From contig NC_135557.1 in assembly GCF_964340395.1 (NCBI RefSeq), forward strand, positions 25,683,614 to 25,747,613: DNA of 64,000 bases. The letters run 5' to 3'. Positions 63,766-64,000 of this stretch are shown here, piece by piece. Source of the DNA: Glandiceps talaboti. Its lineage: Eukaryota; Hemichordata; Enteropneusta; Spengelidae. The position numbers and the translations under genes were made by a program. Under the pieces are notes generated by a model. That model saw nothing but the letters and a program-made list of their open reading frames with translations, had not been told where the DNA came from and did no database searches. The number at the start of each line of letters is the position of its first letter. The first letter of the stretch is position 1.

Positions 63766-64000
63766 CCCCTAAATGAACGTTGACAGGTGCGACATCAAAC
63801 GTTTAGATGTAAAAAACGTAGTGATAAACATAAACCCGTTGTTTACTTAGATAATAGTAAACACATCAAAATACTTACTAAAACTCATATTTCATATTTA
63901 TAGAAGCAAGTTTTTATCATCTTATCAACATCTCAGTAGTAAATACAGAACATTTTATCATTGTAGACATTGAAGGCGTGAAAGGTTTCGAAACTTGGTA
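63766..64000. other. GBP upstream intron, no exon seen
   Basis: Searched on the minus strand for the P-loop exon (GxYRxGKS-type) expected just 5' of KGIWM. None is present, so it must lie beyond the window. Confidence 0.6.

Overview
The window looks like nuclear DNA of an animal, most likely a marine invertebrate. It is AT-rich, its genes are split by GT-AG introns, and it is crowded with microsatellites (mainly ATAC/GTAT, ACAG, GATA, TA and GTT), minisatellites, tRNA-derived SINEs, non-LTR retrotransposon debris, a Penelope-like remnant and small foldback elements. A guanylate-binding protein gene next to a peptide-type GPCR would fit a lophotrochozoan or an invertebrate deuterostome. The species cannot be fixed from the sequence alone.

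Only two host genes could be built. (1) A class A (rhodopsin-like) GPCR on the + strand, 24655-28549: four coding exons, all junctions in phase 0, 374 residues. It is complete as a coding sequence. (2) A guanylate-binding protein (GBP) GTPase on the - strand, 63337-54694: ten exons whose phases all match. It gives 583 residues and ends in a polybasic stretch plus a CaaX prenylation box (CSIQ). Its first exon(s), with the P-loop, lie beyond position 64000. Its introns carry a sense-opposed LINE fragment (ORF1 with coiled coil and SGNH esterase, then the start of ORF2), a palindrome of about 350 bp, a 13-bp hairpin and a palindromic X-box-like site.

Layout: 1-9.6 kb holds a decayed LINE (1.2-2.4 kb) and dispersed repeats. 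9.6-20.4 kb holds (ACAG)n-tailed elements, tandem repeats, a SINE and LINE 3' ends. 20.4-22.5 kb is a nest of mobile DNA: a Rex1/CR1-like RT remnant, a TIR element, and a cluster of hammerhead-ribozyme-like motifs beside long (TA)n tracts. 24.6-28.6 kb is the GPCR. 28.6-34 kb holds a SINE split by a second repeat, then microsatellites. 34.3-38.2 kb holds a Penelope GIY-YIG remnant followed by a LINE with an unbroken 1,061-codon frame whose truncated 5' end abuts a fifth hammerhead-like motif. 38.4-39 kb is a 42-bp minisatellite. 39.5-40.4 kb is a long foldback. 43.7-46.9 kb is a 3.2-kb array of about 89 copies of a 36-bp unit with higher-order structure, and an inverted three-copy outlier sits at 51.1 kb. 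54.05-54.5 kb is another TIR element, next to the 3' end of the GBP gene.

The most unusual signal is the hammerhead-like family: five copies of CUGAUGA, a short stem, GAAAC and a 3-bp stem III. In the copies at 21.7-22.3 kb that lie beside a TA tract, the tract is on the 3' side. Hammerhead ribozymes are known from Penelope-like elements and small circular-RNA retroelements of animals, and a Penelope remnant is present in this window. The two host genes show no evident functional link to each other.
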